The notes: generated by a model not told the origin, from the sequence alone. Positions 10,216-22,837 are shown, counted from the first letter of the stretch. The stretch: DNA of 64,000 nt from Limnoperna fortunei (GCA_944474755.1 OX104119.1:42309927-42373926), one strand, 5' to 3'. Made by a program: numbers and translations.

Positions 10216-11759
10216 AAATATAATATCGTATATGAAACACTGATTTGCCATAAGGATCAATTAATTCATGGTTGTGAGCATAGAACTCATAGAACTAAAG
10301 ATTACATCAACCTAGGTGCAACAAACTCTGTTAGTTGTGACATTTTTATCAATTCTCCATTGAATGATCTTTCGTCAGTCAAAATTTGACGTCAGGAAAA
10401 CAACAGCTGTCAGAGTTTATTTCTGAGGGGTTGAGTCTTGAGAATTTCTGTTATAATAAGAAGCAATCAGTATACATTTAGGTGAGGCGACAAAGAAGTA
10501 AAGAAAGTGAGATAATTATTTTGTCAATTGGATTGTAAGTTAATTATCAATAAATACATAATAAAAATGGAGATGTTTCAAGAACTCTGCTTATCACAAA
10601 AACTCACAAACCGTAAGTCACGTCCTTAAAGAAAATCTCAGGGTCAAAGCTCAGAAGTGACCTCAACCTTAGGCCTCTAATCTTGTATCATTAGGACTCG
10701 AAAACTGGTTCCCTCTTATGAGTTTTATTACCAATCAACCTCTTTGCGCCTTAAAATATTTTTTTTAGCTAAATCGCATTCCGTCGGAGACGTAGCAGAG
10801 GTAACGGAGTGTGCCTATTTTTAGCTATAAAAATCGTGAGTTATCGGAAAACAAATGTATTGAAAGATTGCAAGAACGACATTAAATAAAGCGCAACATA
10901 TAAAGGTTTGGCAATCAGAATATCTTCCTCTTGAACATTCTGACAGGTTTTCCATAACCATAATAGTTTTTCATAACAGTGTTAGACGCTCTACATTCAC
11001 AAAGTCAACCTGGAACTAAATCTAGCGTACTCAGTAGTTTATCTGGCATTTCAGCAATATCCCGTTTGAAAGCCTGCCAAAACATATTTATGATAAAAAA
11101 TATTAATAGTTGATATACATGTACCACCACATGAATACTGAATGTATTAAGGTGTTAGTTTAGGTCTAAAGTCAATTCTCAATGCAAGCATCTTAAATGG
11201 CATATCTATATTACCGTGTAATGACCTTTTACCTCTACCCGGAGAATAATTAGTCCTGTTAGTGGGTAAATAACGGAAAACTACCGACCTGATCAATGAA
11301 CCCCTCATCATCAGGACACAGAAAAGGCCGAAAAACTGGCCATAAAGATAAAATAACTGTGCCGAATGCATAGCCGTGTTTCATGTACATAAGTACTTTA
11401 GGCATTACACAAAAGCTGTTCCCTGGTACATACCAATATTCACCGTATCCACATTAAATCCATCAGAATTGTACAGTAAATTAAAACACAATAAATAAAA
11501 CACAACTGATGTTTCATCATTTTGCTTACTTAAATATTGTATCATATATTTTGTAGCCAAAATACAAAGCATAAACGTCCAAGTATATATTAACGGATGT
11601 TAACATATATATCTTATTGTTTAATTGGGTACTATTGTATTATCTTTGTTTATAATACCGGATGTTGTGTTACTGGTTGCTTCTTAGTAAAATAAATGTG
11701 CAGCTTTATGAACATTAACAATCGGGAGTTTACATCAATCAGTTTCGCGCTTTTAAGGT
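10216..11759. other. intergenic, nothing recognised
   Basis: Open frames here are short and without family resemblance. No repeat family identified. Confidence 0.4.
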
Positions 11760-11975
11760 TGTATAATGGCGAGTAGTTTTTATTGGGCTGGAAGCCGGAG
11801 TATCCAACGAAAACCCCAGACATCGGGGGTAAGGCGGAATGTGGGATATTGTAAATTAAGATTGGAGTCTAGCACATTATTTCCGCATACAGGCTCAAAG
11901 ACGCAATTTCAATATTGACAGGCACGTGATCAAGAGTTGATGACTAACTTAACCACTTGGCCACCAAAGGTCCAC
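11760..11975 (-). mobile_element. SINE family A copy, degenerate full length
   Basis: GTTTTTATTGGGCTGGAAGC, CCGGAGTATCC, TTAAGATTGGAGTC, GACAGGCACGTGATCAAGAG and CCACTTGGCCACC in the reversed SINE order. The B box is eroded. Confidence 0.65.
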
Positions 11976-13534
11976 TTTAGTAGAAACATTAGACCTTCTG
12001 TTTATGAACGTGTTTCTAAACTTGAGTGATTTCACTATAAGAACTGATTAATGACACAGCACGTAGAGGTTTAAAGTTCTGACAAAAAAAAATGTATATC
12101 TGTGTTGAAAGCGTTTTATAAAAATAGGTAGAGGATAAGATCCCTGTGACCCGTTCGACCTCATCGCATATTTTTCACTCATTTACCTGTCAGTTTTTTC
12201 TTTCCTTGATTTTGTCTTTCCTGGTCTTAGTTTTCCAAGAGATTTTTTGGTAATTTGTTGTCCTGTGGGTTGTTGTTTTTTGAATGTTATTGAACGTCAT
12301 GCAAATTTCAGCTATTTTTAAGCTATATAATCAAGTGTGGTTTCTTTTATTCGTGGTAGGAAGGAATCGGAAAAATCGGTGAAAAACCAAACCCGGACTA
12401 TCACACTAATTAGAATATTTTACTACGTTACATTCCCCACTACTTGAGAACACATACCGATTGATTACAGAGGTCATTATCCAATTGGATGGCCTGTACA
12501 AAAATAACCGAACGGGATAGACATCTAAATTTTTTTATTTAAAAACATCTTCCTTTCATTTGAAATTTCATATATGGGGCATTACACATATAATGCTAAG
12601 TTTCATATAAATACAGGAAAAAGTATGCATGGGTGTCCACGAACTTTATGCGTGAATTTTACCTTAATGATTTTTCTACTTTCATTTCAATGTTGTGATC
12701 ACATGGTACTACATTACACACTTAAAGAAGTGCTTCCACGGTAAAGACATTGACAGGAAAAAAATCCTTCTTGTTCTACTGTAATGCCATACCTCTTAAA
12801 ATATCCAACTCTTAATCAATCGCAGTTATAAGCAAAAGCAGAAACAAGATAGAATGATATAATTGTAATGAGCCTGCTTATTTTATTCTGATTTCATCGA
12901 AATTAGATTGTTACTCCAATAAAACTAATAACACAAGATATTCTGACATACATGTTAAGTTCGTTCCAGTGTAAAAATGTATTATCATCATTGAATTGGT
13001 TGACCACAATAGGCCAACTGTAGCAGATTGTTTCGTCTTTTTTGGAGTAACATCCTGACCTCAGGGCATTTTGTATTGCTTACAATCGCTTACCATTCTA
13101 GACCAACTAGTGTAAACAATGGTTTTATACGAGTGAGTTCGAATTTAAGTTATTTTCCTTGTCCGTTTGCTTAGTTTTTCTAATTCTTGCTAAATCCATG
13201 AATAACTTTTTCGTTTTTGTCTTTGTATAATTTGTCTAAGATTTTTAAATGTTTTAAACGTTATATGCTATTTTATTCGTCATCGAGTTTATGAACTGTA
13301 AATTGTTCTAAATAGGCATTCAATTATTATACTGTTTGTATATTTTCAGATAAAGTAAATCAAGATAATAGCATAGATTAGTCTTATGAAAACTACCCAG
13401 CTTTTTGTGTTTCTGGATATCCACATTGACAGTATAATGCTTAGTATTTGTTTAGAATTGAAATGATTCAATTGAAGTCAATGTGCTATTGACACATGTG
13501 TTTTATTTGAATGGGTTTAACACCACTTCATCAA
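11976..13534. other. intergenic, nothing recognised
   Basis: AT-rich non-coding sequence; no exon-like or repeat structure noticed. Confidence 0.4.
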
Positions 13535-13668
13535 TGTTTACGTCTATATCATGGAGTGTAGTTTTCATTTGGAAAGGAAACCGCAGAAACCAGTGAAAGC
13601 CCCCGTCATTCAAACTGAAAGTCCTTATCGATTTGTGTCAAACACATCCTTTCCGCATATAAGGCAAC
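13535..13668 (-). mobile_element. SINE family A fragment (3' half)
   Basis: ATATCATGGAGTGTAGTTTT, GGAAACCGCAGAAACC and GAAAGCCCCCGTC match the reversed SINE body; the tRNA-like half is missing. Confidence 0.5.
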
Positions 13669-13852
13669 ATTTGTCTTTTTGTATTTTGTGATAGATTTTA
13701 GTAGAAAGCTTGAGAGGTCAAACGTAATACTTTTCAGCAGCAAAAGTTCTTGATTAACAAAGTGCTATCTTATAGCCATTGCTACATAAACCATAAAACG
13801 AGAAAAAGGTATTTTTAACATTTAAAATTTTAAGGAAGGATATTGTTATATA

Positions 13853-13999
13853 TAATATTAGTGTATTGACTTTACATAAACACAATATAAGGACGAGGCT
13901 TAGAAACGGGGTAAAAAGGCGAGGCTCTGCCGAGCCTTTTTTCCCGTTTCGTGCCGAGTCCTTATATTGTGTTTATGTCAAGTCAATATACTAATATTA
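13853..13999. repeat. 147-bp near-perfect palindrome (foldback)
   Basis: Arms run from TAATATTAGTGTATTGACTT at the left through ATAAACACAATATAAGGAC to a centre near 13926 (GGCTCTGCCGAGCC), and return as GTCCTTATATTGTGTTTAT and TATACTAATATTA. Lies about 360 bp past the stop codon of the tyrosine recombinase gene. Confidence 0.85.
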
Positions 14000-14362
14000 T
14001 GTTTATCCTGCAATTTATCCTAACATTTTTACTCCCCAAAGTTTTTTTTAAATTTTGAATAAAATTTATCTTAAAATTTTACCCTTATTGCGCCTCTACA
14101 TACTATGCGCAGTATTTTGGTAATCAACATGATTGACGTAAATTGAGTGATGTGTCACACGAACGAGTTCTGCTGTTCAAGGTAAATTATGAATAAAATG
14201 TAATGCACGTGACAAGTTTTATAAAACAATTATCAACAGAAATAACAATAAGATATTATTTTCAATATCACATAAGTTGTACTGTAATATGAAGCTCGTC
14301 GATTCGGCGTACCAACTTTTCCTGCATGTTTAATGGCGGTCGCACATGTAGACGTTCATGGT

Positions 14363-15080
14363 CTAGATTTGCAGGGTTGCGCCATAAAACATAGAATTTA
14401 GCCTGTTTGACGTGTTTGTTTGCGCACAGAATGTTGCAGTGTCCACTCCAGGGACAGAGGAAACTGGTGCATTAACGGATTCGGATGAAGCGGAGGTAAA
14501 AATACCAGGTAAGCATGACTGCGAGTTCGATGTTGAAGTGTGTGACGAAACCGATGTGTTGCTGAGAACATTTGAAATTTCTTTATGTTTGTTCTCATTA
14601 ATCGAACTGTAATTTCTGATCGATTGTACATTTTTGTGACCCGATATTTGCATTATGTCAGTGTCTTGAATATTGTGGTCTTTAAGCTTTTGTACAAGAT
14701 ATTTGCGCGCGCTGTGGTTAGTAAGTCGCTTATTGGCATCCAAATTTCCCTTTTGTTGCATTTTTTTAACTATGCTGGCTAACTTTTTAACACCAACGCG
14801 TTGACGCACGAACCAAGGTTCATTGTCAGCTCCGGTAAGTGGTATGGTGCGTGTTGCTAAGTAAAATGGGTCGTTTTCATTGGACATACCGGATGGTCGC
14901 TTAGAATCAAACTTCTCATAAATAGCAATAGGATTTTTTTCATCCAAACATTCATACATTTTTGGACTAACATCTTGTACATCATTAATATTTTCACCAG
15001 TACGAGTTTTTGTTTGTCGTTCATTAAGTTCTAAGTATTTTTTTCCATCGGAAGAGGTGTGCAAAGTTATGTCTCCCCAT
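14363..15080 (-). CDS. Crypton-type (DUF3504) tyrosine recombinase, exon 2: catalytic domain
   Basis: Second and last exon of the minus-strand gene whose first exon is 17264-16414. The acceptor TTTTCTTTTCAG precedes ATGGGGAGAC, and the split codon AG/A joins DLR to WGDITLHTSSDGKKYLEL, as DUF3504 proteins require. Visible motifs are ERQTKTRTG, KRPSGM, DPFYLATR, NHSARK, ISGHKN and RNYS. In the 522-residue joined protein the catalytic set is R275 (exon 1), H406 and R409 (NHSARK), H432 (GHKN) and the nucleophile Y441 (NYS), so the recombinase core looks intact. A Ser/Thr-rich tail follows. The family is shared by Crypton transposons and host genes derived from them (ZMYM2/3/4 and QRICH1 C-termini). 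Whether this copy is mobile or a host gene cannot be settled here. No zinc-finger or other fused domain is seen. Confidence 0.85.
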
Positions 15081-16413
15081 CTGAAAAGAAAAGTTTTTCA
15101 TGAAAATGAATCTGATATTGCTCAAAATCCTTTTTTTTAAAACAATTTTACGTTCATAATGGGTTATTACACCTTTTTCTACTTTGAAGACCATCGTGTC
15201 CTTTTATATGTGCAAAAAGGGGGGGGGGATCAGAGAAATATTTATGATTTAGGTCACTGTATTATTAATAATGGACCACATTTATAATGCTGATTCATGG
15301 TAGATAAAAACAGTTTTAAAATGCTGCAACATAAAATAAAAATGACAAAGATTTATTTGTGTTGTAGATTGATTGTTTGTTTTGTAATATCAGGATTTAA
15401 AATAAATGACAGGAAATTTTTTACCGAGTTATCCTCCCTCCCTTGCAGTTTCTGTTTATATCTCTCAATACCATCATTAGTAACATTTTGTACATGTATA
15501 TTGATAATTCTTTAAATGCTTCCATTTTTTTTTATTTACAATGAATCAACACTTGTCCACTTCTAAGAAACACCTGTACCAAATGTACATTCTTCAGTAA
15601 TTACATGTGTACTACTGTCAATGAATGTGCTGTATAAATGTCTAACAGAAGTTATGAAAGATCAAGTGAAAATTTGTTCTTTTTATATTTTTGCAGGTTG
15701 TTAAAGGAACACAAAATTCATTATATGTACACGTAATAATATAGAAAATCAGGAAATGAAATTCATGTCATCAGGAATCATGTGTGCCACACATACTGTA
15801 AAGAAGGATAGGCCTAATGTAAACGAAAAAGTAATGACAGCAATTAATGACCCCTGGACAGGAAATATTTACAGTACTGAATGGTTTTATCGTCATTTGG
15901 AAAAATGTTATATCGGATATGTTACTGGTTTTCAAATTTGAAATATGCTTTATTCAAAAGTTGAAGGAATGTAACACATGTAACATGTAACACCAAGAAA
16001 TCAACATACTTGTAAGATAATGTGTTTTAATGTGGTATGATATGAGGAGTATTCATCATTCATCAGTGCTATTCATTATTTGATTGACACTAAAGATGGA
16101 ATAAGCTAGTAATTACTGAAGACAATAAAGCTATACATTCTCACTGGAACATGTTATCTAATTTTTTTTACACTTTATTATTTTTAATGCCATCCGTAAC
16201 AAATTTTGGTTACCTGTTTCCCAAACATTAACATAGTATTTAATTAAACCGCTGTGGTTTTGAAATGAATATTTTTCCTAGTTGATTCATATTACAAATT
16301 TAGTGGTCGTAAAGGGGGGGGGGGGGTTGAACATTAATAATTGCCTCCTTTTAGACTCATATGCTGGAAAACAGAAAACCAATTTAAGTTTAAGGATGGT
16401 CTTAAATACAAAC
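15081..16413 (-). other. intron of the tyrosine recombinase gene
   Basis: 1333 bp with donor AG/GTTTGT and acceptor TTTTCTTTTCAG. Contains homopolymer G tracts near 15220 and 16313. No other element recognised. Confidence 0.7.
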
Positions 16414-17264
16414 CTCAAATCGTAATGTTCTTTCACACCTCGTAATCCAAAGTGAACAGTGTTGTTCAGCCAAAGGGTGTTCAACATTGCTTCTGGCGAC
16501 ATCCCACCCAACAAATTTTGCTGATAGAGGGAATTTAATTCTATATCTGTCAGTGGCTGTGCCCGCTTTGGCTTGTTACCTTTCCCTTCCTTTTTTAGTA
16601 CTTTTAGTTTGGTTTTTAGAGTTTCTTTTGTTAACTGGAAATGGTTGTCTTTGTCATTTATGATAAAATGGCCATATTTGTGTCGTTTAAGTTTCCTATC
16701 TATACTTGCAACAATACCTTTCAGAGTAGATGGCTCAAATTGTTGCCCATCATTTTTACGAACTGTTATTAAAAAATTGGCCAGTAGACTGTCCAGTTCA
16801 CATGGAGGAATGTTTTGTATTTCTCTATTTTCATTTTTCATTTTCAAAACTTTTTGGACAAGTTTAATGTCATACATTGTTTTTTTAGCTGTGTTTCTGT
16901 TTTCATTTAATAGGATATAGTTTTGAATTTCTTCTTCAGTCATGTCAATATGGTTAGAATCAAACTGATTTGATGTAGCAACTTCATTTTGGATAATATG
17001 GTTTTCAGTTGAAGATGTTTCAACATTGTTATTGACAAATGCATTATCAGTTAATTCTGGTAACATTTGAACTGCAGTTTCAAGATTGTTTAACTGTTCA
17101 GTGGAACTACTTGTACCAGTATGTTCTGATGGAATAGAACGAATTTCTGCAACTGTTGTTATTATGTTTGTTTCGGGTGGATACAAAGGAATGTCCAAAG
17201 CATCAATTTGTAACAATGTGTTTTCCAAGTCTTCATCCATGGAAATATCTGACCAATGATCCAT
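16414..17264 (-). CDS. Crypton-type (DUF3504) tyrosine recombinase, exon 1: N-terminal part
   Basis: Minus-strand exon starting at the ATG at 17264 (MDHWSDISMDEDLENTLL) and ending in a split codon at 16414, 283 codons plus two bases. Residues 1-120 are acidic and Asn/Thr-rich, likely disordered. Residues about 130-240 include NTAKKTMYDIKLVQKVL, CELDSLLANFLITVRK and YEPSTLKGI-like sequence (FEPSTLKGIVASIDRKL), the core-binding helices of the DUF3504 family. It ends LTDIELNSLYQQNLLGG, LNTLWLNNTVHFGLRG and VKEHYDL, carrying the first catalytic arginine (R275). Reading past the donor gives a lysine/leucine-rich tail and no recombinase, so splicing to 15080-14363 is required. Start choice: first ATG of the frame and a plausible acidic N-terminus. 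No promoter elements identified. Confidence 0.85.
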
Positions 17265-18214
17265 TGGTTACCATTCTATCTGAAAATGTGCTACTTCCTC
17301 GAAATCTGACATGTTGAAAATGTTTCACGAATTTGTTGCACATCACAAGAGCAGACGATTTTTTTATATTATTTTTTTATTATTATTAAAAATTATATAT
17401 ATTTTGTCAACTTAATATTAAATTAAATGCCATTTAGTAGAGAAAAAATCAACACAGAGGAAGATAATATATTTATTAATGGATTGAAACAAAAACACGT
17501 ATTTGCGCGATTGCAAAATTACGATTTGTTTACATTTGGCTAGAAGGTCAAACAAGTACACTACTGCAATACACAAAAGTAGTTCCTCAAGTGGGCGTTG
17601 CTTAAACTCGTTTCATAGCCAGTGGCAGTGAAACACATATAAATAATAAGACAACGTATTTTAGCTGCTCTAATCGGACGATTGCAGGATAAATTTTGAT
17701 ATTCATCAATCTTGATCGTACTTATACGTTGCTTGGGTAATATTGAAAACATTATTTGAATAACAATAGGTACTTATTGTGCTCTTCGCCTTTCCGACCT
17801 GTTTGCTTACTCTTTTCATGCATAGTCATTAGACGGTCCGCTAAAAAAGTTAGAAAAGACACTAGCCCATATCTTTAATTTCACTTACAGCTATGAAGAT
17901 GACGTCATGTACTTAACAAAAGCAAATGCTTTGCCTATTTTCATTTATTCTGCCCTAAGGAGCTAAAAATTAAAGTCGCCACCGATACACATTGGTTCAC
18001 CTTTTACAGCTTCTACTGCGATTTAACTCTCGAAAACTAAACTTAACTATAAACTATATGCGATCTGCTGTCCGCTACACCGAATGCGAACGTCCCTGGT
18101 TGTTGTTGGTACTGGTGTCAAGTTTTGAAATAACCAATAATTTGTAGTTGACAGACGAATTATTAATTAGATGTTGCTCATCGTCAATGAAATATCTTCA
18201 AGAAAAATTGCAAA
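17265..18214. other. 5' flank of the recombinase gene, nothing recognised
   Basis: AT-rich sequence; no exon or repeat family noticed. A promoter must lie here if the gene is expressed. Confidence 0.4.
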
Positions 18215-18480
18215 GAAAACCGACCGAACGACATGAGCTAAAAGTCAAGGGACAGTAAAAAATACGGATATAGACCTTACGCAACACAAAAACCAAAAAC
18301 ACAAAAACAGAGAGTAACCCGAACCCAATAAAAACCATGGGTGCACGCAGGTGCTCCGGACGAGTAAGCAGTGCATAACTCTAATTAGATACCCATCGAG
18401 TTACTCATTGTCATGTCTAGGGAAAAGTCAAATCCAGGAATAGGAAACACTACCTATGACTCAGATCGTAATTGAGACAC
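18215..18480 (+). repeat. interspersed repeat R1, copy 2
   Basis: Contains AAAAGTCAAGGGACAGTAAA, ACGCAACACAAAAACCAAAA, CCCAATAAAAACCATGGGTG and GTCATGTCTAGGGAAAAGTC, matching 9955-10215 over about 260 bp in the same orientation. Confidence 0.75.
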
Positions 18481-18800
18481 TGATTTCACATAACGATCAA
18501 TCAAGTCATGATGACGAACTTCCGAAGAGATAACATCAACCGTGGTACAACAAACTCCTATCTGAGTAGTTTTGCAGTCAAAAGCAGTGATCTGTCTAGA
18601 AAATCGGAATACCGATCGCAGGATCTAGAATAACGTATAAGTTGAGAAATGCTCACACTATACGCTGGAACTGCTAGAATGTTGCTGTCGATGAACGGGA
18701 AGTTGACAATTGGAAAGCTAAGGTCATCACGCTTGTCGTACAGTCTAGTTTGTAGTTGTCCAGAGTCTATTTCTAGAAGTAAGAGGCTAACCTTAGTGTT

Positions 18801-19128
18801 TTGGTGGTGTCTTTAATTTCAAGCTCGCTAGGGTAAATTAAATGTAAATAGTCACCAAATTTAGAATTGTGGAAGGAATGTATTGGTGGTGTCGTTAAGT
18901 TTAAGCTCGCTAGGGTAAATGTAATGCAAATAGTCACCAAAATTAGCATCTTTGAGGGAGTGTATTGGCGGTGTTTTTAATTTCAAGCTCTTTAGGGTAA
19001 ATTGAATGTAAATAGTCACCACAATTTAGCATTGTTGAGGGAGTGTATCGGTGGTGTCTTTATTTTCAAGCTCGCAAGGGTAAATTGAATGTAAATAGTC
19101 ATCAAATTTAGCATTGTTAAGCTAATCA
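18801..19128. repeat. tandem repeat, 82-83-bp unit, four copies
   Basis: Units begin TTGGTGGTGT at 18801 and 18883, TTGGCGGTGT at 18965 and TCGGTGGTGT at 19048. Each holds TTCAAGCTC, AGGGTAAATT and GTAAATAGTCACCA or a variant. Confidence 0.8.
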
Positions 19129-19299
19129 TATGCGAGAACAAATGAAAAAGAAAGGACTTATTGGTAAGTAATCAAGGAAAAGTCTGCTATTTGTTTATGA
19201 ACGTGAAACTAAAGTGTTAGGGAACAGTGAGGGTATAAGGCAAAGTGTTATAAATGCAGGCTCGCATCAGAATATATCAGACCATAATGCCGGAAATAA

Positions 19300-19545
19300 A
19301 GATATTAGCATATTACCGGACAAATAGGGAAACAAAGAGACAATCCACAAATCAAAATCATAGAAACCGGCAAACTCGAGAATCAACACAAAAAAATTGC
19401 AACTACAGTAATGGTCCTTACTTGGTACTGGTATTTAAAATGGAATGGTGGGTTAAATAGGGTTTTTCTGGCATGCCAAACCTCCCGCTCTATTAGTGTA
19501 GTGTGTGAGTTGTGTTGATGAAAAAGGTTGGGTATCATACACCAT
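19300..19545 (+). repeat. interspersed repeat R2, copy 1
   Basis: CAATCCACAAATCAAAATCA, CGGCAAACTCGAGAATCAAC, AATGGTCCTTACTTGGTACT and GGCATGCCAAACCTCCCGCT. Same family at 21240-21462 and 44990-45225. Confidence 0.7.
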
Positions 19546-21239
19546 GTCGATTGCCGTTCGCATATTTTTACAAAAGATTTTAAATTCCTTCCCTTTTTAA
19601 CAATTAAGGTTTAAACACATGTTTGAGAATAACAATTCTGCTGTTTCAAAATTGCATTATCTGTTAAATATAAAAAAGGAATTAGCGAATGAATACAGTC
19701 AATAGAAAAAACAATTTGCACTTCCACCCAGTGTTCTATGTCCGCCTGGAAAAAAAGCTAAGCGGGTATTATGATAATGACCGAGGATTGATGTCCTACA
19801 CTATCGCAATGAAACAATAAATCGACTGCAGTAATTGTTTTTATATATGGACCCGAAATAGTTTCATCACAGTATACTTTTCCAAGTTTGACTTGTTTCA
19901 CATTTTCATTATAAATTAGGTGTGCTGAAAAATTGTACATGCCTCTCAGTTTCAGTTACAGGAACAGCAAGTCATAATAATTGCGGTTTAATTGTTCTAA
20001 TTTGCATGAAATAAAAACTGAAAAAATGTAAACATTATTTTCCTGAAATAACCTTGAAATACAAATACTATAGTTAGAAATCAAATAAAGCCCCTGTTTC
20101 TACCTTAAAGTTAGTTTGTAAGAAGCAGCCCATGACTTTATGGAAGTCTATTATTGTTGCTGGCAAACGAGTAAATACTTCATCAAACGAGGAGCAGGCA
20201 TGATTTGTGTAATCTAATTTTTCTTAGCTTAGAATGAATAAAAAATTATATTTGTATGTTTCTAGTTATCCTGACCATCATCTTTCAGGTAATAGCTTAA
20301 ATACCTGAAATGTAGCGTTTGGGTTGTGTACCTCCTCTACCACTTTTGCGGTGACGGCGATAGGCCTGATAATTAATATAACAAACAGCAACATTATATT
20401 AATGACATCCGTACGAGGTTGCGCTTAACTAAAATGTTCTGTCTGAAGCCTTACCTTTATAGGTCGTCAAGGGTTTGAAGCTATAATTATATATAATATT
20501 GCATTATATATTTGTTTATGCGTTATGAACCGGAGATTAAGTACAATTATTAATTAGACATGTGACTGAATCTGACAGGAAATATGATATAATATATTTT
20601 CTACTCAACCTAATGTATTCTTTATATAAACAATAATTTGCGGATACAGTTGGTTAAAAGAGGTACATCTTATAAATTGGATGGTTTTAATCATAAACAT
20701 ATGTGGCTAATAAATGGCAGGTAAGCAATGTTGCATGTGCAATGTTTTGTTATATAGTTAAAATTAACCTAAACATTATTTTGATCAGACTGTTTATTTT
20801 ACGTCCTTATTTGACATCCAAGAAAATCAAGGAGAAAATTATATGTGAATTGAAGACCACAAAGTGATTAATTACTAATTTGATTTAAACAATGCACTAA
20901 TTAAGTCATTTTAAGCTATATTATTTCGCTAAACGTAGACACTAAATACTAAATTGCACCCGATGTAAAATATACCGAACTGATGTTCGATAACGTGTGA
21001 CGCATTTAGTGTCAATTTCTGAAGATTCTGTACAAAAACGCCATTGGAATATGTTCATTTATGTTACCTTAATATTGTTATATTGTAGAATAAAATATCT
21101 AGAAAGTGTTATAACCTTGAAGTTTTCATGATCAATCCTAAAATTCTAGAAATTAGTTATAATGAGCTTAAGACCACGCAATACATTTAAATAATATTCT
21201 AAATGATGGTAATAAAAAGGTAAAAAAACACCAAGCAAC
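19546..21239. other. intergenic, nothing recognised
   Basis: AT-rich; no coding or repeat structure noticed. Confidence 0.4.
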
Positions 21240-21462
21240 TGTAAAAAAGACAATCCACAAATCAAAGTCCTAGAACCGGCAAACTTTAGAATCAACAACC
21301 AAAAATGAAGCAAACTACATCAATGGTCCAGACTTGTTACAGGCATTTCAAAAGAAATGGTAGGTTAAACCAGGTTTTATGGCATGCCAAACCTCCCGCT
21401 TCCATTACGGTAGTATGTGACTTGATCTGTTGATAAAAATGGATGGGTATCATATACCAAAA
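21240..21462 (+). repeat. interspersed repeat R2, copy 2
   Basis: ACAATCCACAAATCAAAGTC, AGAACCGGCAAACT, CATTTCAAAAGAAATGGTAG and GGCATGCCAAACCTCCCGCT. Confidence 0.75.
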
Positions 21463-21894
21463 CTTTTTTTATAAGACAGCTTAAGCCAAAAAAAATCCAT
21501 AAAAATAATTACACTATGCGGCGTTTTTCAAGCGAATTTGTAGTCTAACAATTTGTGTTATTTGGCCTGTTTTGAAAACAATTCCAGATTGCATGTGTAT
21601 ATAAAGCTAAATGACTATTTAAACTGTTAAAACTATATATGTCATACTATTCAATACTAAGGCTAATGTTTTAAAACAATGTCAATTCTAAACCCGAAAT
21701 AATGCTTAATATATACTTAATAACTTAATCAAGTAGTTTGTTTCTTAAACTGAATTTATGTGTTAAAAGTCGTTCAATATACCATTTTCTTGAAGCGGAT
21801 TTAGATATTGAAATTCTATATACCATTGATTGATTGACACAAATTGTGAGGTCATAGCGCAATTAAAAATATTAATGAGTTTCATGTTTGTCAA

Positions 21895-22090
21895 ACGTGT
21901 GTCTGATATGAGGCAAAGCCTGCTTACTTGTCCGGAGCACTTGAGTGTAAACATGGTTTTTATTGGGTTTGGGTTACTCACTTTGCTTTGTGTTTAAGGT
22001 TTTTGTTATGCGTTGTATGTTTGTCCATATCCGGATTTGTAATTGTCTCTTGACTTCCGTCTCTTGTTGTTCGGTCTGTTTTCTTGATTC
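21895..22090 (-). repeat. interspersed repeat R1, inverted copy
   Basis: CTTACTTGTCCGGAGCACTT, TTTTTATTGGGTTTGGGTTA, CATATCCGGATTTGTAATTG and GTTGTTCGGTCTGTTTTCTT are the reverse of the R1 order. Confidence 0.65.
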
Positions 22091-22214
22091 GTTCTTCAAA
22101 AATCTTTTATATAATCATTGACATATTTAAATATAAAATGATAAGTTTTTTTAAAATAGTTTACTGATATTTGCTATTGCTTGTTTGAATGTGTCTTTAT
22201 AACCAATTTTTACA

Positions 22215-22310
22215 ACTATGTCATGGTTTTATTCTGAAAGTAACCCTGAGTACCCGGTTTAAATCCCCAACCCTTGGAAGAAAAACTTTTAATTTGGGAG
22301 TGAAAAACGC
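22215..22310 (-). mobile_element. SINE family A fragment
   Basis: AACTATGTCATGGTTTTATT, CCCTGAGTACCCGG and AACCCTTGGAAGAAAAAC match the reversed SINE body. Truncated before the tRNA head. Confidence 0.5.
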
Positions 22311-22404
22311 ATCTAATAGTAGTAGCAATACACCAACGACTTTTTATATGAATAATATATTTAGTTTTCATTTTTTGCGAAATATCCCAAATATAAAACA
22401 AGTA

Positions 22405-22555
22405 ATTCAGGCCGTTAGCTGGAATCTAACTGAAGTGTTTAAAACGTGCCTGCCAACACTGAGGTTGTGGGTTTGAGTCTAACTTCGGGCAGGGTGTGCT
22501 CAACTCCAATCTTAATTGACAAGGATTTCTAGTTTTCCTACCTACTAGTATATAC
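22405..22555 (+). mobile_element. SINE family A copy, tRNA-like half
   Basis: AGGCCGTTAGCTGGAATCTA, CCTGCCAACACTGAGGTTGT, GGGTTTGAGTCTAA (B box), GGCAGGGTGTGCTCAACTCC and CTTAATTGACAAGGATTTCT. Confidence 0.65.
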
Positions 22556-22837
22556 CAAATATATCCTGCCATGCATGGTTACTTAGGAAATGTCCTAATC
22601 CAATAACTTTAACGTAATCACAGGACCATTTTATTGAAGTCAAGGTCAGTTGACAGACTGACAGGTACTAAACATAAGATACCACTGGACCAAATTTAGT
22701 TGACTTACCCTTACAAAGATATAAGGCGAAATCTCAAGTGTTATAGCAGTCAAAGGATTCCCATATATATCTCCCCTCCAGTCGCAGCCGGTGAGACAAT
22801 GAAAACTGGACGCTGATATAATTGTAAATTTACTTAT

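Noticed and set aside
14398..14782. Open frames on both strands overlapping the recombinase exon
   Set aside because: They are other-frame shadows of the catalytic exon, which alone has family motifs.
16287..16413. Read-through of recombinase exon 1 to a 325-residue protein
   Set aside because: The tail after the donor is low-complexity intron sequence and lacks the catalytic half; the spliced form restores the family sequence.
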